Assembly (NCBI GenBank): GCA_003024985.2
Contig: PXIH01S0000826.1
Strand: one strand, 5' to 3'
DNA length: 13,407 nucleotides
From: Euperipatoides rowelli
Taxonomy: Eukaryota > Onychophora > Udeonychophora > Euonychophora > Peripatopsidae
In this document: piece by piece, positions 6,964 through 13,407 of the stretch
Position numbering within the stretch: position 1 is the stretch's first letter
Layout of the letters: each line of letters starts with the position of its first letter
The notes under the pieces: model-generated
Seen by the model: the letters and a program-made list of their open reading frames with translations, nothing else
The model's database searches: none
Told to the model about the DNA's origin: nothing
Translations under genes and position numbers: made by a program

Positions 6964-7656
6964 ACGATTTATCAAAACTCATGAACCAAAAGTTGTATCT
7001 AAAAACCTTTTTCTGCAATTTGTTTATCAACTCAAATTTTATTGTTCAATAGATGGCGCCACATAACATTTTGGTTTGGGGAGATAACGTACTGTAGGTT
7101 ATATAAGCAGAATGACAAGGTTTTGGAACATGGATTGTAAAGAATGATAGAGATAAGGTTTTATTTAATTGTTTGGGTTTTGATGGTAAGGGGAAGTGGC
7201 TAGGTTAGGTAAAGAGATTATTAGTGGAATGGGAAGTTATGATAAATGAAAATTTAATGTTTTAGAAGGGCAGTTTATTTTATTTTTTTCTGTGTTTTTA
7301 GGCTAACATTCAATGAATGACTACGAGGTGAAGGAGAAGCCATTTTGTATCGTGTTCATACAAGAAATGTATGTGTGCTGTGGCTGGCCGTTAGATTGTG
7401 TTTTTGGATCAACAAGCTGGAAATATAACCTAGGTGTAAGTCATCACTAAGTTTTTGTTGTTTGAACAACTCAGATTTCATCTGGTACGTATTCCTGACA
7501 CTGATTGAGGGATTGGGACATTGTGTGCCTTCCTTTGAAACTTTTTCCAGGAGTTATTAAAACCAATTTATTATTTGTTAAAATGAGATCCATATCTTAA
7601 AAATATGATTGTTTACAGTATATACTGTATTTACTATTTGTTAAATAAATAAACCT

Positions 7657-7809
7657 ATGAATAAATCTCCAGTACCTTTCCAACAACACAAATATCGAAC
7701 AGCATATGGAAAAGAATCAAGTGTATCTACAATACATGCATGGATGAAGTTTAAGGAGAATGGAAGTTTACACGAGGCATTAAAAATTGAAAGGCCTTAT
7801 AAATTTTAG
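7657..7809 (+). pseudogene. transposase relic, N-terminal helix-turn-helix part
   Basis: Fifty codons from an ATG at 7657 to a TAG at 7807. The middle reads FQQHKYRTAYGKESSVSTIH followed by AWMKFKENGSLHE. This fits the pattern F-(x)n-R-x-x-(Y/F)-G-x-x-x-P/S-(S/V)-x-x-T-I-x-x-W-x-x-x-F-x-x-x-G-S seen in the DNA-binding region of mariner-like transposases and the insect DUF4817 domain. The reading stops because a MITE enters after GSLHEA. No catalytic residues lie in this part. The relic cannot encode a working protein. Confidence 0.55.
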
Positions 7810-8054
7810 TCATGCTAAAGATGGATAGCAGCATTTTTTGTTGTTTACAGGACCTAACCTTACCACAACCCTGAACCCTAACTCCAACTACTTTTTAAAC
7901 CCACTTTTCCCCAACCCTATGATGATGAGGGGTGAAATAATACTTTTTTGATCGATTTCGAGAATTTTGATCCAATTTCCGGAAAATTACCGTAATGACA
8001 GAAATATATCCGATGTTAAAAACGCGGTAAAAATTTTATAAGGCCTTTCAATAA
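7784..8054. mobile_element. 271-bp MITE flanked by TTAA, nested in the mariner-like element
   Basis: ATTGAAAGGCCTTATAAA (7786-7803) is mirrored by TTTATAAGGCCTTTCAAT (8035-8052), with TTTT continuing on both inner sides (one extra base on the right). A TTAA lies exactly 2 bases outside each repeat (7780-7783 and 8055-8058), as expected for a TTAA target duplication of the piggyBac type. The very outer 2 bases differ between ends. The interior has no coding capacity. Confidence 0.65.
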
Positions 8055-8138
8055 TTAACGGCTTCTGAAATTTACTGCAGAATAAAGTCGAGGTCGTCAT
8101 TCAACATCACCCAACATGGGGAGCGTATCAACCTATCA

Positions 8139-8335
8139 TTTCAACATAGTCCACAGAAGTCGATGAGAAATACACATCTGTACCAAACCTTAATGTTCTT
8201 GGAATTTGTAATAACAGATGCCAAGGGTACCATGACGGATGTGACAACACAACATGAAATTGAGTTTTGCTTTGATGTGCTGAGTGCAACAAACGAGGCA
8301 CATGTAAAACCTACTAATGACGTAAAATCGTTTCG
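8139..8335 (+). pseudogene. transposase relic, remaining N-terminal and C-terminal parts fused by internal deletion
   Basis: The open frame reads FQHSPQKSMRN at 8139-8171, fitting the F-x-x-S-P-x-K-S-x-R linker of mariner-like transposases. Only about 30 codons later it reads EIEFCFDVLSATNEAHVK, which fits the extreme C-terminus (x-(E/Y)-Y-R-x-D-(I/V)-x-R-x-T-x-G-A-H-(I/V)-E). The whole DD(E/D) catalytic core, normally about 200 residues between these, is absent. The reading frame continues to 8507 by chance through the right inverted repeat and later sequence. The ATG at 8163 is not a real start. Confidence 0.5.
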
Positions 8336-8380
8336 AGTTGATAAACCAATTGCAAAAAAGTTTATAAATACATTTTTTTT

Positions 8381-8638
8381 AAATTTAAAATATATTTCAC
8401 ACCTAACGGCTAATGAATCAACATTTATTTACAATATATACACACGGTTCTTTTTTTTCTTTGTGCAATGTTGCTTAAAGGATTTTCAACATTCAGGAAA
8501 TCCATGATAGACAGCCATTTCCAGAAGTCCCATTTCTTTTAACTGTCACCATAATTCCAAATTTGCATATTTCAATATGACACATACAGTAGATCATAGA
8601 ACTCCAGTGTATACTGGTCTAGAAAAAAAAAATCTTAC
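8381..8638. other. repeat-derived stretch with SINE-tail module
   Basis: ATATTTCACACCTAACGG and CATTTATTTACAATAT at 8389-8440 resemble ATATGTTTCACCTAATGG and CTTTATTTACAATAT of the minus-strand SINE at 5630-5690. This sequence replaces the lost outer end of the mariner-like element. A short inverted repeat CCAGT/ACTGG lies at about 8606-8619. No gene seen. Confidence 0.45.
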
Positions 8639-8639
8639 T

Positions 8640-8742
8640 TTCAGCACCAAGACTGCATGGGAATTGAACTCATATAGCCTATATGCATTTACTCGGCAGC
8701 AGCAGCTTTAACCTTTGGACTACCAGAGCAGTACAGATGCAA
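8640..8742 (-). mobile_element. tRNA-derived SINE head
   Basis: On the minus strand, box A TGGTAGTCCAAAGG (8712-8725) and box B GAGTTCAATTCCC (8659-8671) are both close to consensus and about 40 bases apart. The head is followed by AAGTAAGATTTTTTTTTT. This is the best internal Pol III promoter in the window. A functional tRNA fold is not evident. Confidence 0.65.
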
Positions 8743-9992
8743 ATTTTGATTCGTAACTTATGTCAAATCGTTATCATATAGGTAATTCTCAGACACTTGT
8801 ATTTTAAATATTGTCTTTAATTTTATTCAATTTTTGCACCTTAAAAATTTATTTTGAATTAAAAAATACATTATGTTCGACTGAAATTTGATCATAAATA
8901 TTATGCATGGATGCTAGATTTGGACAGTAGAGAAATAGAGTCATAGAAGTTTTGGAATACCAACTTTACAGCCCTGATTGCAAATAGTATTTTAAAAAAT
9001 CATTTAGACTGATTTATTATCAACTAAAGCTTTATTGTCCTCAAAGCATAACAATTAACAGGTATAAGAATTATTTTTATTTCTTAAAAAAAAATAAGAT
9101 AAATTCATAAAAATATTTACTTTGAAAAACAAAGTAAAATTCAGTTTAATTTAATAGATACAAACTATAACAAAAAAAAAAGTGACTATACAATAAACTC
9201 TTCAGAAAAATACATTTTATTCTCTAGTAGTACCAAGAGATTACTAAAAATGTTCAAATACTAATTAACCATTCAAAATAGGTCTAAAAAATAGAATTTT
9301 TTTTCTATGTAATTTTTTTCCAATTACAAACTTCATTAGAAATTAAGGATGATATTTAAAGACTACGAATATTTTAAGTCCAAATTCTACTTCAAAATTA
9401 AATGTAAAGCTCAATATGTTAAGGAACGTTGAAATGTGCCTTTAAAAAATAATAAAAATAGCCTAATTGACCAAAAAAAAAAGTATCTTTATCTTGACTG
9501 CATACAATATTTATCACCATTTATTGACATTGTTTTTACAGCTTCATTTATGACCAAATCTTTTTTTTTAAAATGCTAAGCATTACTTAGTAGTGTCTAC
9601 ATTTTTTAACAAAAAAAAAAAAAATTGCAAAAACTCCAAGGGTCAATTTATAGGAACTCAAATAACCTCTGACTTGCAACTCATTCAAGTTTCATATGAA
9701 TTGCGTTATGCAATTACAATGAACTCATTAAAATAACTTTAATAAATTTCTTACCAATTTTTATTTGTAAAAATATACGCTCGTACTTGAACTCGAAACA
9801 TTCCAGTTTTTCAAATTGATTTTAAAATATCTACTTTTAAACATTAATCAAATATTAGTTATCCAAGTATTATATTTTTACTTCCCAATAAATAAAAATA
9901 TAGCTCTCTTATATTGTTAAATTAATTCGCGATGTTTAACTTTTCCAAAATCACAGCGTTTTTCCTTCTTTAGCAAATGTTACTTTTGCCTG
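8743..9992 (-). other. downstream region and likely 3' UTR of the Kintoun gene
   Basis: Very AT-rich with several A or T runs and no coding content. The first minus-strand AATAAA after the stop is at 9760-9765. A perfect hairpin TTTACTTTG (9116-9124) with CAAAGTAAA (9130-9138) lies further on. Nothing else recognised. Confidence 0.45.
9760..9765 (-). terminator. candidate polyadenylation signal for the Kintoun gene
   Basis: AATAAA on the minus strand, about 230 bases after the TGA stop at 9993-9995. It is the first canonical signal downstream; other copies exist further on (for example 9520-9525), so the choice is tentative. Confidence 0.35.
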
Positions 9993-10937
9993 TCAATCAG
10001 TATCTAATGCGAAAACTAAGCCGTTAGACATGCTTGGGTTAGCCTTAGTGTTAAAGCCTGTTTTTGAATCCATTTTATTCTCATTGTCAAGAATTATTTC
10101 ATTGTTGGTTTCGTATTGAAATAACTTTCTTGACTTTCTTTTACGATTCCTTTTTCTAATATTACCCGTTTTATTCTTTGACTCGTCACAAATATTTTCA
10201 AATGGTGCATTGAGCTCTTCATTGTTGTTACTTTCTTTTGTGAAATTCATTGTGCAATTATCGTTAATGGATACCTTATCCCCACTAGATTTAGGTTCAC
10301 TTCTAGTAAGAATTCTTTCAGAGGATGATCCTTTATTTCTGTTAAATTTTTTATAGTAACCGATGAAATGCTTTCTTCTACGCTGTCCAAGAACAGTCGA
10401 GTTAACTTTGTAAGTGGTCTGACATACTTTATCATTAAAACGAACACATTTCTTGGCTTTATTCGCTTCATCATATACATCGGAATCAAATGAACTACTG
10501 ACAATTTCAGGGGAACAGCTGCCGTTAGAAACAGTACACCAGCCATCGCAGGAAGAATAACTGTAATCATCACTAGATTCTGATATTGTTCTATGTTTTA
10601 AGATTCCACGTTTCATGGGTACGGAAAAATCCATATCGTCACTGGATTCGGATATAGTTCTTGATTTAGAACGCAATGTTGTTTTTGTTCTGTACGGGAA
10701 AGGCTTTTCATCGCGGTATTTGGTGGTTTTGTGAGGAATTTCAACATCGGCTTCTGAGATTTCAAGTAATGAATTTTTCAGTTCAGTCATTTCTATTTCT
10801 TTGTGCAGCTTGGTAGCCTCTGGCAATTCAGATTTTGTCATATTATTATTGTTCATAGGACTTGATGCATTGTCTTGATTTTCCAGTATTTCTTTTTTAT
10901 CGTTTAAATTTTCATTTTGGGTGACATTTTTATTTAC
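9993..10937 (-). CDS. probable Kintoun (DNAAF2), terminal coding exon
   Basis: Last exon, 314 codons plus TGA, of what is best read as Kintoun, a cytoplasmic PIH-family co-chaperone that helps pre-assemble axonemal dynein arms. The acceptor TTTCTAG precedes base 10937, in phase with the previous exon; an inner ATG at 10856 is not the start. Counting from the exon start: lysine- and glutamate-rich lead; duplicated RTISESSDD at about 94-102 and 116-124; GILK at 111-114, a SILK-type PP1 docking motif; KCVRF at 163-167, an RVxF-type PP1 docking motif; then STVLGQRRRK near 180-189, which recalls the SSxLGQR+ block after the RVxF motif in fly Kintoun; a basic NIRKRNRKRKSRK patch near 259-271; end GLVFALDTD. 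Fly Kintoun is known to bind PP1. The PIH and CS-like domains would be in upstream exons outside the window. Other PP1 regulators (for example URI) are possible but lack the LGQR block as far as I recall. Confidence 0.68.
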   Translation of the reverse strand, partial: VNKNVTQNENLNDKKEILENQDNASSPMNNNNMTKSELPEATKLHKEIEMTELKNSLLEISEADVEIPHKTTKYRDEKPFPYRTKTTLRSKSRTISESSDDMDFSVPMKRGILKHRTISESSDDYSYSSCDGWCTVSNGSCSPEIVSSSFDSDVYDEANKAKKCVRFNDKVCQTTYKVNSTVLGQRRRKHFIGYYKKFNRNKGSSSERILTRSEPKSSGDKVSINDNCTMNFTKESNNNEELNAPFENICDESKNKTGNIRKRNRKRKSRKLFQYETNNEIILDNENKMDSKTGFNTKANPSMSNGLVFALDTD

Positions 10938-11253
10938 CTAGAAAATGAAAAAATAAAACATTATATACAGTATATGTTAAAAAACAAAATCATCAAAAGA
11001 GATAGGAACCAAAAGGCAAGCAAAATATGCTATTAAAAATAATTTTTAATAAGATGATATTAAAAAGAATTTCTTAATGATACAGGTAATTCTTGATTTA
11101 CAAGATTTAATTTACACATTTTTGAAATAATTTAAGTATAACTACCAATTATTTGAAATAACACGGTTTGAAAAAAAAAATGTATATAGGCCTACTTAAT
11201 TTAGGGTACAAATAAGCCAATGAAAACTTTCAAAATGAAAAAAAATATTTACA

Positions 11254-11537
11254 CAGGACCCCACAAAGGGGGTTGGTTGGGGCTGTAATCTCAGAACCAA
11301 TGGGCTCTATGTATGAACAAACCCCATAAAAAAACTACATAGTTATGACCAGGGGTGATAAGAGCCCCCCCAATAGGCATGGCCAAGGGGCCCAACAAAG
11401 ATCAACAAAACGTTGATACAACCCAAAAAAAAATCAAATCTTCACAATTGGCCAAAACAAAAAACATTATCAAAAATATGTAAGGGGCCGGCCTGGATTT
11501 TCAATCCCAGGGCCCCGATTAGGATGTTGGGGCCCTG
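11254..11537. mobile_element. possible GC-rich non-autonomous hAT-like element
   Basis: CAGGACCCCA at 11254-11263 mirrors TGGGGCCCTG-type sequence ending at 11537 (revcomp CAGGGCCCCA) with one mismatch in ten. The stretch is rich in GGGG and CCCC blocks unlike its surroundings. The right end also forms a hairpin with CAGGGCCCC (11508-11516) and GGGGCCCTG (11529-11537). No clear 8-bp target duplication was found, so the boundaries are uncertain. Confidence 0.4.
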
Positions 11538-12211
11538 CCCCTATGCTTTTTGTTAATGATATGATAGTCTGAGAGAGAGAGTGACTCATTTATTTCAAAA
11601 TGATTCAAATTATGAGGATGTTTTTCTATAAATAAATGGTATGCCTGCTAACCTAAATTCAAATCCATCCCTTTGCCAATACCCACAAATAGGTACAATT
11701 TTTAGCAAATAAACCTAACAAGAGGCTAATAATAGTATAATAAAAGAAACACTTTTTGTTTTCATTATTTCTCTAAAACCTTAGAATTTCCATTATTTCC
11801 ATGCGTAAAGAATTAACTGTATAAAATAACATACACTAAGTCCCCGGTTTAAAGTAGTTCAAATAGCGTTTGTTTTTGCGTTGATAATTAATTGCTACCA
11901 AGTTTCATTTAACACTTTTGTGTGTCTGCATCAACATTCTTTGCCTTATATAATCACTTATGCTTATTCTTTTTTCTCAATTAGTAAATAAATTGTTTTC
12001 CTACTAACTATTTGTATGATATTTTATATTATTGTAAAAAAGATTTGCTTTATACTAAATAAAGAATTGAATTCAAACAAAATAATTACAGCTGTTAAAA
12101 ATTTTTATTTTTTCAAAAGATTTTCCTCCTTTCATTATAATATACTGCAGTTTTGAAGGCGGAGATAAAGTTGGAGTAATTTGCTCGTTCTGAAGTAATT
12201 ATTGACCTGTT

Positions 12212-12224
12212 CCCCCCCCCCCCC
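12212..12224 (+). repeat. 13-base C run
   Basis: Uninterrupted poly-C. Length in this region may be affected by sequencing or assembly error. Confidence 0.9.
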
Positions 12225-12326
12225 TATACAGTTTGGAAATTTTATTACTTTTACTAGTAAAACTGAAAAAAAAACAGCTTCCGATTTTAAAAAAAAAAAT
12301 AAACGAGTAACCTAATTAATGTTTGT

Positions 12327-12347
12327 AAAGGGGTATTTCACCCCTTT
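12327..12347. repeat. perfect 8-bp hairpin
   Basis: AAAGGGGT (12327-12334) and ACCCCTTT (12340-12347) around a 5-base loop, followed by GCTTTAATAAA. No role is assigned. Confidence 0.5.
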
Positions 12348-13145
12348 GCTTTAATAAAACTAAAAATAATTTTGAATACAATAAATAATTATTCATGTTA
12401 CCATTTTAGTTCTCTCTTACAATATTATTCTAAGAATCATTTAACTTAAAGGCTATAAGATTAAAAAAAATTCAACTCATTTCATCATGCAAATATTTAA
12501 TAATAAATAGTATTTTTAAGAAATAGTACTTAATTTAATATGATCAGTATGTTTTTTTACTGTAGGCTATACTTCAATAGAGTATTAATCATTCTTTTTT
12601 TTAATCTCTTAGGGGTTAAATTTAATTATTACGCTATTACAAACAACTCAATAACGAAAAATAAACAACTAAAAATGAAAAATAAGCTTTATTTACAAAT
12701 GAGTCATTGACAACTAGAATCGAGGCTTGGTTATATTCTAATTACAACTTAAAAAAACATCGATATTAACTTAAAATAAATTATAGCCTATATTAATTAA
12801 CAATAGAATAAACAATAATTTGTAAATTATGGTGTAAACTGTCTTTAATTGTGTTTAAGACGAGCATTCAGATTGGAAAAACAGCCAATTTTACATAATT
12901 TAGAATAAATTATGAAAAAAAAAATTAAATGGGAGTTAAAATAAAATAAAACAGACATAAGTGTTATGTAATTTTTAATTTATTTGGTATATTTTAAAAA
13001 AAAAAAAATCTTTTGAAAATTATTTTCAAGAAATAATGATTATGTACACTGTACAGCCTACTAATTTAATCAATAAATTACACAACTGATAGGTCTTTTT
13101 AAAAATAAACTTTCAATACGTTACTAAGAATTTTAAATCAATTAC

Positions 13146-13289
13146 CTGAACTTCCAAAATCAACTGTTTTTCATCCATTGAAAGAACTTTCACATCTGAA
13201 CTTTGACCACTTGTGGCGATACTCTTTGAAGAACCCTCTAATTTCTTTAATTGTTTATCCAGATTTGACAATGTCATAAAATGTTCCTT
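13146..13289 (-). CDS. probable Kintoun (DNAAF2), penultimate coding exon
   Basis: A 144-base exon of 48 codons on the minus strand, bounded by the acceptor TTGTTTCAG (before base 13289) and the donor CAG|GTAATTG (after base 13146). Both borders are phase 0, and the next exon (to 9993) is also entered in phase 0, so the two join without a shift. The peptide begins KEHFMTLSNLDKQLKKLEG and ends SMDEKQLILEVQ; it is charged and likely helical at first, with a serine-rich middle. On its own it is not recognised; the gene assignment rests on the downstream exon. The ATG at 13298 seen in the open frame lies in the intron and is not a start. The product's role would be cytoplasmic pre-assembly of axonemal dynein arms. 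Confidence 0.62.
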
Positions 13290-13407
13290 CTGAAACAATA
13301 AAATAAACCATTTAAAATCTTTTTATTCATTTTATCATTAAAATCTATTTATACGGTAGGCCTACTACTGTATAAACAAATATAAATAATTATTGAGAAA
13401 AAATAAA
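13290..13407 (-). other. start of the next upstream Kintoun intron
   Basis: AT-rich sequence with the acceptor of the 13146-13289 exon at its edge. No other exon is visible before the window ends. Confidence 0.5.

Larger units (their letters stand above)
6905..8380 (+). mobile_element. mariner-like (IS630/Tc1) transposon, internally deleted and right-truncated
   Basis: The left end begins GGGTGTCCGGGAATTACC at 6905. Inside it, TTTCTGCAATTTGTTTATCAACTC up to 7033 is the inverse of GAGTTGATAAACCAATTGC at 8335-8353, and similarity continues outward to about 8380 (AAGTTTATAAATAC) and slightly inward, so these are long terminal inverted repeats. The outermost part of the right repeat, including a GGACACCC end, is missing. 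Between the repeats lie two transposase relics in the same sense. A 271-bp MITE interrupts the element. Subterminal ends of this GGGTGTCC type with a helix-turn-helix transposase are known from insect mariner-like elements; that link is from memory. Confidence 0.6.
10938..13145 (-). other. intron between the last two Kintoun exons
   Basis: Bounded on the minus strand by CAG|GTAATTG at 13145 and TTCTAG at 10938, phase 0 on both sides. The 2.2-kb intron contains the GC-rich element at 11254-11537, a GA repeat near 11570-11580, a 13-C run at 12212-12224 and the hairpin at 12327-12347. No internal gene is seen. Confidence 0.65.

Noticed and set aside
7199-7210. GGTTAGGT as telomere-like TTAGG repeat
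   Set aside because: Only one to two units are present, too short to call an array.
8163-8507. 114-codon plus-strand frame as a gene
   Set aside because: Its first half is two transposase relics fused by deletion and its second half is inverted repeat and AT-rich repeat sequence.
8640-8742. True tRNA gene
   Set aside because: Boxes A and B are good but no acceptor stem or anticodon arm is evident, and a SINE-like A/T tail follows.
10247-10573. 108-codon minus-strand frame
   Set aside because: It lies wholly inside the Kintoun-like terminal exon in another frame and has no motif of its own.
1-13407. CRISPR array, operon or prokaryotic defence system
   Set aside because: No regularly spaced direct repeats and no bacterial gene organisation; introns and polyadenylation signals show an animal genome.

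Overview
This is eukaryotic, AT-rich, intron-containing DNA from an invertebrate animal, most likely an arthropod. The signs are spliceosomal introns with GT/AG borders, AATAAA polyadenylation signals, a mitochondrial ribosomal protein exon, the C-terminal end of a probable axonemal dynein assembly factor of the kind seen in insects, a Ty1/copia gag relic, a mariner-like transposon relic and several tRNA-derived SINE heads. No bacterial gene organisation is present. The species cannot be named from the sequence alone.

Layout. 1-2407 is inferred to be intron of the left-hand gene. It holds a possible hAT-type transposon end (about 487-600) and a broken copia gag (1021-1690) whose two halves face opposite ways. 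2408-2619 (+) is the last coding exon of mRpL4 (mitochondrial large-subunit protein uL4m), with a polyadenylation signal 14 bases after the stop. 2778-2827 holds two interleaved inverted repeats. 3020-3460 is a CpG-richer patch that looks like a promoter, with a 32-bp E-box/M-box palindrome and a possible minus-strand first exon ending in a good splice donor.

From 3.8 to 8.8 kb the window is a graveyard of short mobile elements: a small inverted-repeat element (3852-3980), about six tRNA-like SINE heads in both orientations, and a deletion derivative of a mariner-like transposon (6905 to about 8380). That derivative has a 271-bp TTAA-flanked MITE inserted in it, and its right end is lost.

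9993-10937 (-) and 13146-13289 (-) are the last two exons found of a gene best read as Kintoun (DNAAF2). They are joined in phase across a 2.2-kb intron that contains a GC-rich element (11254-11537). The two host genes converge: mRpL4 points right and Kintoun points left, with the repeat-filled stretch between their 3' ends. Their products act in different places (mitochondrial translation and cytoplasmic dynein pre-assembly), so nothing suggests a functional link.
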